From the NCBI RefSeq assembly GCF_011516835.1, contig NZ_WOTB01000005.1:124001-188000 (forward strand): a DNA stretch of 64,000 bases, written 5' to 3'. The notes beneath the pieces are model-generated. The model saw only the letters and a program-made list of their open reading frames with translations. It did no database searches and was not told where the DNA came from. Positions 44,023-53,460 of this stretch are shown one piece after another. The translations under genes and the position numbers were made by a program. The number at the start of each line of letters is the position of its first letter. Positions within the stretch are counted from its first letter, which is position 1. This DNA comes from Acetobacter musti. GTDB taxonomy: Bacteria > Pseudomonadota > Alphaproteobacteria > Acetobacterales > Acetobacteraceae.

Positions 44023-46073
44023 TACCGGCTCTCCTTTATTTTGTGCCGCAGGATCAGCGAGCCGCTCTCATCCATGACGGCGTGCCAGCCTGGTGGCACG
44101 AGAGTTGTCGCGTCCAGCTGTGTGACAATTGCCGGCCCTTCGAATGTATCCCCGGCTCCCAGCATGGTCCGGTCGTAGACCGGGGTTTCCAGTGGTTCGG
44201 ACGCGAACAGGACTGTCTGCATGCCGGTGGCGCGGGCACCCTGACCGGGTGGCAGAGAACGGGTGATTGCGCCGCCCAGCCTCCCGACTGCCTCCACGCG
44301 CAGGGAGACCAGTTCCACCGTTGCGTCCGGAAGATCGAAGCCATAGAGGGCGCGATGCTCGGCGGCGAATGTTTCCGCGGCCTGAGCCATTGTGCCGGGC
44401 CACGGCACGGTCAGCTCGACGCCCTGACCAGCATAACGCATGAGCGCCACACGCGACATTTCACGCCGGGCGTCCGGGACGCCTTCTTCCGTGAACCACG
44501 TGGTGGCGTCCGTTTCTGCCGCTGTGAAGCTCTGTTCAACCATGACCGCGTCGGGCGTGCCGGTCGCCCTCAGCCCCCTGCTGAATTCGGCCCGCAGATC
44601 CGCGGCCAGCAATCCCTGGGCGCACAGGACGCCAGGTGACGGAGGAATGAGTACCGTGCGGATCCCGACCAGTTCAGCAAGCGCGCATCCATGCAGCGGT
44701 CCTGCTCCGCCAAACGGAACCAGCACGAAGTCACGAGGATCGTAGCCGCGCTCGACGGAGACGACGCGGATCGCACCGACCATCGCGTTATTCGCAATGG
44801 CGAGAATACCACGTGCCGCTTCGCCGGGTTCCAGGCCGAGCGGGTTTGCGACCGTATCCGCGATGGCCTTCCGGGCCGCCTGGACGTCGATGTCCATTCC
44901 TCCTCCCAGAAGACTGGGAAGATGTCCGAGGACGACATGCGCGTCGGTGACGGTGGCCTGAGTGCCGCCACGGCGATAGGCAGCCGGCCCGGGTACAGAA
45001 CCGGCGCTTTCCGGGCCTACCGCCAGCACTCCGTCCGGCGTGACGCGGGCCAGGGAACCTCCGCCGGCGCCAATCGTCACCATGTCAACCATCGGCAGGG
45101 GGAGCGGCCATTCTCCGATCCGTCCATGCTGTGTCAGCCTGATCGCACCGTCCTTCATCAGGCAGATATCGGCGCTCGTGCCGCCTATATCGACCGTTAT
45201 GATATCGGAGAAACCAGCCGCCATCGCGACAGCACGGGCGCCTACCACGCCGGCCGCAGGACCTGACAGGGCCGTCGTCGCCGGTGAACGGCAGATGGAG
45301 CCGCCGCTTGCGACCCCTCCGTTGCTCTTCATCAGCAACAGGGGAGCCGCGATACCGTATCCGGTCAGTCTCTCCTCCAGACGCCGGACATAGGAAGAGA
45401 CACCAGGCATGACCTGCGCGTTGATGACCGTGGCAAGGGAACGTTCGTATTCCCGGACGACGGGCAGGATGTCGCTGGAGGCTGTGATGGTCACACCCGG
45501 CAGCATGTCGGTGAGAATTCCGACCACCCGACGTTCATGGACCGGCTGGGCAAAGGCATGAAGGAGACAGACAGCGACGGAACGCACGCCGGCGCTGAGA
45601 CAGGCCCGCCCGGCTTCGCGGACGGACTCCTCGTCAAGCTCAATCAGGACATTCCCTTCCGCGGAAAGGCGTTCTGAGACCTCAAAGACATGAGCGGGCG
45701 GGACGGGACGGGCGGGCTTGATCCATGTGTACAGGTTAGCCTTGCGGGGAATATCCTGTCGTCCGATTTCCAGAACATGACGAAATCCCCTGGTTGTCAC
45801 CAGGGCCGTCGCTACGGCCTTGTTCTCAAGGATCATGTTGGTGGCGATCGTCGTGCCGTGAAGCACACGCCTGACGTCGTGCGACGGGATGCCAGCTTTG
45901 CTCAGCGCCTGGCTGACACCGAGAAGAAATGCCTCCGACGGATCACCTGGCGTGGACGGAGTCTTAGCGGTCCATGCCTGGCCCTGCCGGTCCTGGACTG
46001 TGATATCAGTGAATGTACCGCCAATATCGACCGCAACCGAAACGACAGAGGAGACGGGATCAGTCGAGGACAT
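44022..46073 (-). CDS. Hydantoinase/oxoprolinase family, subunit A (pair 2)
   Basis: A HyuA subunit of 683 residues, the same length as the pair 3 homologue and clearly its paralogue. Landmarks: SVAVDIGGTFTDITVQD at the start, then HGTTIATNMILE, FRHVLEIGRQDIPR, LMKSNGGVASGG, ALSGPAAGVVGAR, TVDIGGTSADICLM and TIGAGGGSLARV. ANNAMVGAIRVVSVERGYDP and PFGGAGPLHGCAL follow. It overlaps HyuB pair 2 by 14 bases and the M20 gene by one, so all three are translationally coupled. The order is HyuB then HyuA, opposite to pair 1. Confidence 0.9.
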   Translation of the reverse strand: MSSTDPVSSVVSVAVDIGGTFTDITVQDRQGQAWTAKTPSTPGDPSEAFLLGVSQALSKAGIPSHDVRRVLHGTTIATNMILENKAVATALVTTRGFRHVLEIGRQDIPRKANLYTWIKPARPVPPAHVFEVSERLSAEGNVLIELDEESVREAGRACLSAGVRSVAVCLLHAFAQPVHERRVVGILTDMLPGVTITASSDILPVVREYERSLATVINAQVMPGVSSYVRRLEERLTGYGIAAPLLLMKSNGGVASGGSICRSPATTALSGPAAGVVGARAVAMAAGFSDIITVDIGGTSADICLMKDGAIRLTQHGRIGEWPLPLPMVDMVTIGAGGGSLARVTPDGVLAVGPESAGSVPGPAAYRRGGTQATVTDAHVVLGHLPSLLGGGMDIDVQAARKAIADTVANPLGLEPGEAARGILAIANNAMVGAIRVVSVERGYDPRDFVLVPFGGAGPLHGCALAELVGIRTVLIPPSPGVLCAQGLLAADLRAEFSRGLRATGTPDAVMVEQSFTAAETDATTWFTEEGVPDARREMSRVALMRYAGQGVELTVPWPGTMAQAAETFAAEHRALYGFDLPDATVELVSLRVEAVGRLGGAITRSLPPGQGARATGMQTVLFASEPLETPVYDRTMLGAGDTFEGPAIVTQLDATTLVPPGWHAVMDESGSLILRHKIKESR

Positions 46074-47835
46074 GCGCGTAGCTCCCGCGATGAAAATCTT
46101 TTGTTTCGTATCGGTTTTTCCGCAACGCGGCTGTAGCTTCCATATCGACGGTGCGATCCGCGATTACCACGCCGTATATGTTCTCGGCAGCAGCGGTGCT
46201 GACCATGCCGCCGAGAACATCGGCCAGCACTGATGCCGGGGGCCGGTCGAACGGATGTCCGCGACCGCCGCCGCCGCCGGTTTCGATGCGAAGGATGTCA
46301 CCTTTGACAAGCCGGTTGCCATCCGACAGCGGTTTCAGATGGCGTTCCCGGGGAGTTCCCGGATTGACGACGACCCGGCCGGGTCCTGCCGACATTCCCC
46401 CGTCCGCACCCCAGGGAGGATTGTGTACGCCGTCGAGGCGGATCGCGAGGATCGCTTCATCGGCGAGAATCTCGAATTCTCGTATGATGCCGCAACCACC
46501 ACGCCAGCGTCCGGGACCGCCGCTGTCGCGGTTCAGTCCGTATTCACGCAGAATAACCGGATATTCCAGCTCAAGAAATTCTACGGGGTAGTTTTCCTGG
46601 GCGACGAAATAAACGCCGTCCGGACCGTCGCCATAGGCGCGGGCACCGTAGCCCACGCCAATTCCGTCGCTCATCAGGAAATGCCTTTCTCCGACGTGCC
46701 CCCTCAGAAGCACAACGACGTAGGATGAATGGGCAGCGGGTGCCGGACTGCCTGCCACGGACAGCAGACCGTTGAGCGCGCTCAGCGTCCGCATCATGGT
46801 CAGACCGCGCATTCCCAGCGGCGCGGGAAAGCGGGGCTGCAGCAGCGAGCCTTCACGCAACCGGACCTCGTCGAGCGAACGGGGGGCTCCCGCGTTCATC
46901 ACATGATCCGGATTGCCCCCCAGGAAGTAAAGGCCAAGCGCCATCCCAGGCACGTCCCGGTTCATAAGAAAATTGACCGGTCCCACGGACTGATCGTCTG
47001 TCGCGGTCGCGTCGATTATGAAGTGATCGTCCTCTGTACGGGTCATCTCGAAGACCAGCCGCAGCGTGCCGCTGCCATGCCCGTCTCCGTCGATACGATC
47101 TACGAAGCGACATGTACCGACCGGAAAGACGTCACGCAGGCACTTCTGGACCACGGCGCGCGTGCGAAAGACAAGCTGTTCCAGCGCGTCACCAAGGCAT
47201 GCGGGACCGAACCGGGAAGCAAGCTCGCGCATGCGGGTCACGCCGAGTTCGACACTCGCGATCAGTGCCCGGGTGTCTCCGCGTGCACTCGCGGGATATC
47301 TGCTGTTGCGGTAAAACATCGTCAGGGCGGCATCATTGTAGACACCTCCGGTCGCCAGCTTCATTGGCGGGACGATGATTCCTTCCTGAAAGATGTCGGT
47401 GGTATCGGGGGAGATCGAACCAGGACGAAGTCCTCCAATATCGGCAAAATGCGCCCAGCTCATTACGAATCCCACCCGGCGTTCACCAAGAAAGACCGGT
47501 GCCAGAAAAACCTGATCGTTTGAATGACTGACCGCACCCATTGATCCGTAGCAGTCGTTATACCAGTAAAGATCTCCCTCCCGCATCGTCTCAAGGGGAA
47601 AATCCCGGGCAACGGGGCCGACGAGGTCACCGAAAATGGGATTATTAGAACAGACTGCCATGATGCCCGACGCATCGAAGACGGCCGTATAGAAATCTTT
47701 CTTCTCGCGAATGAAGGGTGACATGGCGGTGCGCTCTATCAGCGCCTCCATCTCGGCCTGGATCGACCGGATACCGCCGCGGATAATCTCAAGATTGACG
47801 GAGTCGCATGTCTCCGCTGTCTTCGTCTCTGTCAT
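46060..47835 (-). CDS. Hydantoinase/oxoprolinase family, subunit B (pair 2)
   Basis: A HyuB subunit of 591 residues with SIQAEMEALIERTAMSPFIR near the N-terminus, WYNDCYGSMGAVSHSNDQVF, SWAHFADIGGLRPGS and the C-terminal ETGGGGGRGHPFDRPPASV. The start at 47835 has GGGAGAG a few bases upstream. A start at 47871 would overlap the receptor stop but has no site. It closely resembles the HyuB at 59303. Following directly after a TonB-dependent receptor, it links outer-membrane uptake to ring opening or carboxylation. Confidence 0.9.
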   Translation of the reverse strand: MTETKTAETCDSVNLEIIRGGIRSIQAEMEALIERTAMSPFIREKKDFYTAVFDASGIMAVCSNNPIFGDLVGPVARDFPLETMREGDLYWYNDCYGSMGAVSHSNDQVFLAPVFLGERRVGFVMSWAHFADIGGLRPGSISPDTTDIFQEGIIVPPMKLATGGVYNDAALTMFYRNSRYPASARGDTRALIASVELGVTRMRELASRFGPACLGDALEQLVFRTRAVVQKCLRDVFPVGTCRFVDRIDGDGHGSGTLRLVFEMTRTEDDHFIIDATATDDQSVGPVNFLMNRDVPGMALGLYFLGGNPDHVMNAGAPRSLDEVRLREGSLLQPRFPAPLGMRGLTMMRTLSALNGLLSVAGSPAPAAHSSYVVVLLRGHVGERHFLMSDGIGVGYGARAYGDGPDGVYFVAQENYPVEFLELEYPVILREYGLNRDSGGPGRWRGGCGIIREFEILADEAILAIRLDGVHNPPWGADGGMSAGPGRVVVNPGTPRERHLKPLSDGNRLVKGDILRIETGGGGGRGHPFDRPPASVLADVLGGMVSTAAAENIYGVVIADRTVDMEATAALRKNRYETKDFHRGSYAHVLD

Positions 47836-47870
47836 AATCTCTCCCGAATCCGTCCTGCGCGTGTCTGTCA

Positions 47871-50300
47871 TCAGAACCCGGTGGACATCGACACGAAAGC
47901 CGAGAAGCCACCTCCCACCCAGTAAGTCGGAGCGCTTCCACTGATCATCGTGCCATAAACTCCCCGCGTCGTCTTTGCTGCCCCGGTCACGCCAAACGCA
48001 CCGGAAAGGTATTTCTCGTCACCGATATTAACGAGGTTTATTTGTATCTGCGGATGTTTCAGCCACCAGACATTCCGGAACCGATATCCCATCGTAACAT
48101 TAGAAGTGATCCGGCTGGGAATCGATTCATCGTTCATGAACGTCGAATACTGGCTGTCTACGTAATTGAGCGCGAAGTTCCCAAAGGCGCTGCCGTTATC
48201 ATAGCTCAGACCAATCGACCCGCTGAATTTCGGCGACAGAACCTCGCTTTTCCCCTTTGTCGGCAGATAGTCAGAACCGCTCAGAAGATTATTATCGATG
48301 GATGTATGGAGATATTGTCCGGAAACATAAGGGCTGAAATGATGCCATGGCCTCAGTCCGAATTCCGCATTGATTCCTCGTCCTGTTTCTCCGCCGGCAT
48401 TGATGTACACGCCGGTTGCCACTCCATTAATGAGCGATTGTGACGAAATCTGTTTATTTGAGATATTATAATTAAACGCACTAACAGAGAAATTAAACAG
48501 ACCATGATGTCTGAAGCCAATTTCTTCAGCAATTGAATACTCCGGAGCCAGATTTCCAGAGTTCAGTGTAGACAGCTTTCCTGTTTTAACATTGAACACA
48601 TCCCAGTAGTTTCCACTGAGCTGAGAAAACGACGTTGTTCCATTTATATATATCTGATCTTTTTCTGTCAGCTGATAGCTGGCCGAGACCTGCGGTAAAG
48701 GCTCAAATACCTGCGATGAACTGCTATACGCAGCCCCCGGGACCGCATTTGTTGCATAGCGGGAGACCATAACGGCCTTGAAACCTGCATTCAGAGTAAG
48801 CTTATCACCGAACAGCTTAAGTGTATCGTCGACGTAAAGCCCGTTATCCTGCTGAATGAGATGCCCGTCCCAGGTACGGAGGGGCTTTCCATTGCCCATC
48901 AGAATCGGATATGCGCCGTACTGGCTCGCAACATTGCCATTGAGGCCAATCAGCGCGAAGGATGTCGCCTGCTGGAAATCCATATAGGAGTACCACCAAC
49001 CGAAGCGCATGGTATTGTTGCGTGACGTCCGCCATTTGAAATAAGAGTTTTGCCCTCCCATATATTCGCGGTAGAGCGCCTGACTTTGGACTGTTGTCTG
49101 ACCATCCACCTGGTTCGGCAGATTCAGCGGGCCTGCCGGTTCCGCACCGTTGAAGCTGTTGTCATTACTGAGGTTCGTAACGCCATTTGGCGTGCTTTTC
49201 ACATAAAAAAAGTATGGATTGATAACAAGATCCAGGCTGTTCGTAAGCCGGAGTGTCGTTGGCGCATTCATTTTTATAACGTCACGATAATAATCAGACA
49301 GCTTCTGGTAACTCGCTACACCAGGGGTAAATGTTTTGTTGTAGTTGTACGAAATGCCATACTGTTTCCACTGGGCCATGGTTGGGTACGTATCTGTAGG
49401 AGACACCATGGAGTTCCAGCCCAGCCGAAATGCAAAACTGCTGCCACGTCCCCATTCCTTCAGGAGTTTTGCGTCGACATGCTCACGCCGCCCCTGACCG
49501 GAACCACGCCATTCATTGTAGGTCACGTCGGAAAAGGAAACAAACGCCTTAACACCCGTTTTTCCGATTTCACCTGTGTCAACACGGATGAACTCACGCT
49601 CAAGCGATTTACGGCCATAACTGACATCGATCAGTCCACCAAACCTGTCTGATGGATTACGAACTTTCGTTTCAAGGGCCCCTCCGACAGCATTATGAAC
49701 CGGATACGTAATGTCCGGATTCCCTTGTGAAACTGTCACACTTTGTATGTTATCCGCATCCACCCATTCTCCCGGAAAAGCGAGATAGGAAATCGGGTCA
49801 GCGACGGGCATTCCTTCAAGCAGGGAACCGACTTCATTTTGCGGCAGACCACGCATGGAGATTCCCATGTGGTCTCCAATTCCGAGAGGGTCGGTACCAG
49901 ACACAACCACACCGGGAAGATTAGCGACCAGAGTAAGAGAATTTGATGTCGGAACCTGCTTGGCGATGAAATCACGCGTTACTGCACTGACGCTTTTTGG
50001 CGCTGTCTGCGGCGGCATGAGACCGCCTCCCGGTGTTGTGTTCGTCACACCGTTATCGAACCGCGCAGCCCCCGTCACCTGCACCTCCTCCGGAGACGCG
50101 GTTGAAACAGTCGATACCGGAGCAGCATGCAAAACAGCTACCGGTTTCTGCGAGGGAACTGCTTTTATGTGCCGCGGAGGCACCCGGTGGCCGTGGAGAC
50201 GTGTCGCAGCGTCAGATGTCCCCGCGAAAACGCTTCCCGAGGTGAGAATGGTACCGAGGAGACATATACGTCGGGCGCGGGCGGAGCCTTCACTGATCAT
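47871..50300 (-). CDS. TonB-dependent outer-membrane receptor
   Basis: A 22-strand barrel receptor of 809 residues. A signal peptide (about 1-30, ending near GTSDA) is followed by a long Ala/Val/Pro linker and a plug domain. The plug shows KSVSAVTRDFIAKQVPTSNS, MGISMRGLPQNEVGSLLEGM and VTVSQGNPDITYP. The barrel ends with an aromatic residue (STGF). The minus-strand ribosome site AGGAGA precedes the ATG. Parts of the barrel (48420-48700) are AT-richer than the rest of the operon. As first gene after the M28-like hydrolase gene it would bring a large or scarce substrate across the outer membrane. No siderophore genes are near, so iron uptake is not the obvious role. Confidence 0.9.
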   Translation of the reverse strand: MISEGSARARRICLLGTILTSGSVFAGTSDAATRLHGHRVPPRHIKAVPSQKPVAVLHAAPVSTVSTASPEEVQVTGAARFDNGVTNTTPGGGLMPPQTAPKSVSAVTRDFIAKQVPTSNSLTLVANLPGVVVSGTDPLGIGDHMGISMRGLPQNEVGSLLEGMPVADPISYLAFPGEWVDADNIQSVTVSQGNPDITYPVHNAVGGALETKVRNPSDRFGGLIDVSYGRKSLEREFIRVDTGEIGKTGVKAFVSFSDVTYNEWRGSGQGRREHVDAKLLKEWGRGSSFAFRLGWNSMVSPTDTYPTMAQWKQYGISYNYNKTFTPGVASYQKLSDYYRDVIKMNAPTTLRLTNSLDLVINPYFFYVKSTPNGVTNLSNDNSFNGAEPAGPLNLPNQVDGQTTVQSQALYREYMGGQNSYFKWRTSRNNTMRFGWWYSYMDFQQATSFALIGLNGNVASQYGAYPILMGNGKPLRTWDGHLIQQDNGLYVDDTLKLFGDKLTLNAGFKAVMVSRYATNAVPGAAYSSSSQVFEPLPQVSASYQLTEKDQIYINGTTSFSQLSGNYWDVFNVKTGKLSTLNSGNLAPEYSIAEEIGFRHHGLFNFSVSAFNYNISNKQISSQSLINGVATGVYINAGGETGRGINAEFGLRPWHHFSPYVSGQYLHTSIDNNLLSGSDYLPTKGKSEVLSPKFSGSIGLSYDNGSAFGNFALNYVDSQYSTFMNDESIPSRITSNVTMGYRFRNVWWLKHPQIQINLVNIGDEKYLSGAFGVTGAAKTTRGVYGTMISGSAPTYWVGGGFSAFVSMSTGF

Positions 50301-50401
50301 TGCCTTCTCCTGTTTCAGGTTTTTTGGTTATTTACAAGAAAACGTACATTTTTTATTTCCGACGGAGGCAATCGCCGGAGAAAAAGGATTAAAAACAGCG
50401 T

Positions 50402-52147
50402 TTACGTGGACGGTATACTCTCCAGGAGCCTGATCCCGTCATTGATCGCCGCGCAGTATCTGTTGAGGCCTCTCATAAGGTCGGTCACGGCACAGTGGCG
50501 TAAATTTCCATCGAGTTTCGAAATCTCACTCGCGACAGACAGCACAGGAAGCGGCTTCGCCGTGACGGCCGGATCGTGTTCGAAACGTGGGAGGCGAGTA
50601 AAGTTTATCGGCACAAGAATCCGCGCCAGATCCATTGAAAGCCGGTTTTTTCTGGTCGGCGGGCAGTCTGATGAAAAAACGCCTTCAATCAGTTTTCCGA
50701 ATTTCGCGGTCGCATTATGTGCCGCCGTGAAATCTCCCGCTCCGTTCGCCATCTGATCATAATTTCTGAGCGTATGTTTGATTTCGCTGACTGTGTCGGT
50801 CCAGCGGAACGGGAGCACTTCCGGCATCGCGATACGAAGCACGGAAAGAAGGTATATCTTCATATCCGTCAGCAGGACGTCCGGATCGGCAATCTCCATA
50901 GTGTCATTTTCAGTATGCCAGGCTATATTCCCGCCACATCCGGAAACGTCGTAGTAACCTTTCTCCTTACGAAGCGCATCGGGCATCGTCGAGCTGAGCA
51001 TATAGAGACTGGAAAGGCCTATATTATTGAAAGAGTAGTCTCCTGCCTGATGCGGACGCTCAATGCCGATATCTGCGTCCGGAACCACATCCCGAATGCT
51101 GGTCGTGGCGATATGGGCACATTCTGAAAATGCCGAAGTGTGATGATAACTTGTCGCCCATCGACAGCCGGGACTATCGCAGTTGATCTGCGCGACACAA
51201 TGATGATCGAGTTCCTGAGCGAAATTATCCGCGAACCACGTTGAACCGGCGTAACGACCGGTGGAATGACCTGGCCACCAGGCGATTTTTACTGATCGCC
51301 TCAACTGCAATCTGTTATTCCAGAGCACTCTCGCCAGTTCGAGAAGCGTTGCATCGCCGGTGGCATTATCTCCGACGCCGACATCCCAGCTGTCGTAATG
51401 ACCGTGCAGAAGAATAAAATCATCCGGCTCGGATGCTCCGGGAATCGTCACAACCGGAATTTTCTGAGGAAACCAGCCTTCCTGAAGTGTTGTCCGGATA
51501 ACAACGCCACACGTTTCATCAGCGCGCCGCATAAGACGCTCACCGTCGGGAGCGGATACCGCCGCCACCGGTATTCGGGGTTTGCGCGCAAGATCCGCGA
51601 GCCCGGGATTTCCCCAGATCGTTGTGCAGGTGCCCCAATGAACATCTGCTCCTGGATTGGCGACGATCAGGCCCAGTCCGCCCGCCTGTTCGATCAGAGA
51701 CGTCAGGGCGGGATTTCCAAATCCGGACAGGACAGGTATTTTTCCGCGGACGCGTTCGGAGAGATCCGCCATCGTATGGATTCCACCACCGAACAGTCCG
51801 TCAATATCCCGCGTATAGCTTCGAAGATTTGACCGGTTAGCTTCAAGATGAACGAGTTCGCCGGACACGCCGTCCGGTGCACTGAACGACGATGAGGGTG
51901 CTTTGGCCCGGATTGCAGCACCGTCAAGCGCGATGGATGCCTCGAGCGGGACTGAAAGATAAAGATCAGGTTCGCAGACCTGGACAGGAATCCCAAGAGC
52001 ACTCAGAGCGGAAGTAATGTCATCCGCCGCTGCATTAACGTCCTGCGGACGCCAGCGAGGTTTCATTGAAAACAGTTCAATAAGTTTCCATGCGGTTTCG
52101 ACCCGGACCTCATCCAGAAACCGTTTCTCCAGATCCGTGACAGTCAT
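50402..52147 (-). CDS. M28-like metallohydrolase with atypical metal site (first copy)
   Basis: A 581-residue protein with an M28 (aminopeptidase/glutamate carboxypeptidase II-like) core and a PA-type insert (about 90-215). The ligands expected at H250 and D252 (HGHYDSWD), D260 (GDNATGDA), D324 (INCDSPG) and H411 (AWHTEND) are present. The Glu-Glu motif that normally supplies the general base and a zinc ligand is replaced by GHSTGRYAGS (H294). The same replacement occurs in the gene at 53461, so it is a subfamily trait and not decay. No signal peptide is seen, so it is probably cytosolic. It would be the first gene of the long leftward run, divergent from iclR. The substrate and even hydrolase activity are uncertain. 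Confidence 0.85.
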   Translation of the reverse strand: MTVTDLEKRFLDEVRVETAWKLIELFSMKPRWRPQDVNAAADDITSALSALGIPVQVCEPDLYLSVPLEASIALDGAAIRAKAPSSSFSAPDGVSGELVHLEANRSNLRSYTRDIDGLFGGGIHTMADLSERVRGKIPVLSGFGNPALTSLIEQAGGLGLIVANPGADVHWGTCTTIWGNPGLADLARKPRIPVAAVSAPDGERLMRRADETCGVVIRTTLQEGWFPQKIPVVTIPGASEPDDFILLHGHYDSWDVGVGDNATGDATLLELARVLWNNRLQLRRSVKIAWWPGHSTGRYAGSTWFADNFAQELDHHCVAQINCDSPGCRWATSYHHTSAFSECAHIATTSIRDVVPDADIGIERPHQAGDYSFNNIGLSSLYMLSSTMPDALRKEKGYYDVSGCGGNIAWHTENDTMEIADPDVLLTDMKIYLLSVLRIAMPEVLPFRWTDTVSEIKHTLRNYDQMANGAGDFTAAHNATAKFGKLIEGVFSSDCPPTRKNRLSMDLARILVPINFTRLPRFEHDPAVTAKPLPVLSVASEISKLDGNLRHCAVTDLMRGLNRYCAAINDGIRLLESIPST

Positions 52148-52553
52148 TTCGTCTCTCCATCGATTCTTGTTTCTGTATCAGTCTGGATATTTTCGTAATT
52201 CAGCGCATTACGGCGATTTTATATTTGTGTTTAATACTTACGACAGAACATATGATGCCAACGGCGTTCTTATTTCTTTCACAATTCAATGAAATTAAAT
52301 TTCATCGTTATGAAGTATTTTCGGAACACTCACAGTGATAATAAATCCATTTTCTGGCACAGAAATTCAGCAGCGAAAGGGAGCGTCCTGTCAGACGCCC
52401 GACTGCTGCTCCGTGACAGATACTGATCCCGAACCGCAACGGAGATAATGGATATATCCCTCGGCCGGTTCAGCGGTCTTCAGATTTCTCTTTACATTTG
52501 CATCGGATCATCCGTTCATATATGTGAACATCGTTTCCGTAGGAGAATGTTGC
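52148..52553. promoter_or_regulatory. Divergent promoter region between the M28-like operon and iclR, with three palindromes
   Basis: 406 AT-rich bases hold three perfect inverted repeats: CGTAAT-N7-ATTACG (52194-52212), ATGAAAT-TAA-ATTTCAT (52289-52305) and GTTCA-N6-TGAAC (52514-52529). The first is 47 bases before the M28-like start and the last is 25 bases before the iclR start, both suited to repression or autoregulation. No gene is supported in this stretch. Which site the IclR protein binds cannot be told from sequence. Confidence 0.55.
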
Positions 52554-53381
52554 ATGACCGAACCGTATCGTCAAACAAAAACTGATCCTGCTGAGAACCA
52601 AAAGGCCGATACTTCGGTCAAATCGGCCGGGCGTATTCTCGATATCCTCGATCTTCTCGCTTTACGGACCGAACCTGTCTCGCTCGCCGAAGTCCGCAAT
52701 GTGCTTGCCTTGCCGAAAAGCAGTGCTCTGCTGCTGCTGAGAACTCTTGTCTCCCGTGGTTACGCTATGAAAAACGCGGAAGGACGCTACTACCTTGATC
52801 CCATTCTGAATGCAGGCGGGGCGGACTGGGTTGGAGGACCAAACTGCGCGATGCTGCGTCTGGTGCGCCCGGTCATGCTCACGCTCTCGCAGGCTGTCCG
52901 GGAAACGGTTCTGTACGGCGTCATGCAGCCCGATCTGACTGTAAGGCTGGTAGAAAAATGTGTGAGCCCACAGGTTATCCGATACGATACAGATATTGCG
53001 AACCCGGTTCCAGCTTATTGCACAGCAATTGGCCGATCTATACTTGCTTATTCTCCGACAGATTTTGTTGAATATTATATACAGAATACACCAATGCCTC
53101 CGTTGACGGCCAGTACGATTGTTGAACCTGATGCATTCCGGGCCAGTCTGCGGCACATCCGTGAACAGGGTTTCGCAGTCAATTTTGAGGAACGCATGGT
53201 CGGCGCTTCTTCGGTGGCAGCACCGTTCTTCGACAGCGCAGGCAAGGTACTCGGCGCAATCAATGTTGGCTGCGTCACTAGCAGTTTTGTCGAACATCGC
53301 GAGACGATTCTGGAGAATCTGCTATCGAATGTGCAGGACCTGACCAGCCGTCTCAGACAGATAAATGGCGTTGCCGCGTGA
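52554..53381 (+). CDS. IclR-family transcriptional regulator
   Basis: A 275-residue regulator. The N-terminal winged helix-turn-helix spans about residues 22-85 (SAGRILDILDLLALRTEPVS, then LPKSSALLLLRTLVSRGY). The C-terminal effector domain (GAF-like) includes YCTAIGRSILAY and FAVNFEERMVGASSVAAP, the usual IclR signatures. AGGAG lies 8 bases before the ATG at 52554. It is divergent from the 11-gene leftward run and precedes the second M28-like gene by 79 bases, so it is the likely master regulator of the HyuAB cluster. The ligand is unknown. Confidence 0.9.
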   Translation: MTEPYRQTKTDPAENQKADTSVKSAGRILDILDLLALRTEPVSLAEVRNVLALPKSSALLLLRTLVSRGYAMKNAEGRYYLDPILNAGGADWVGGPNCAMLRLVRPVMLTLSQAVRETVLYGVMQPDLTVRLVEKCVSPQVIRYDTDIANPVPAYCTAIGRSILAYSPTDFVEYYIQNTPMPPLTASTIVEPDAFRASLRHIREQGFAVNFEERMVGASSVAAPFFDSAGKVLGAINVGCVTSSFVEHRETILENLLSNVQDLTSRLRQINGVAA

Positions 53382-53460
53382 CCTCGGCGATTACCGGCAT
53401 TTTTGTAACGCCTGTTCGGCAGCCGAGATCACATTCCCGTTTCAATGCAGGAGAAAACTC

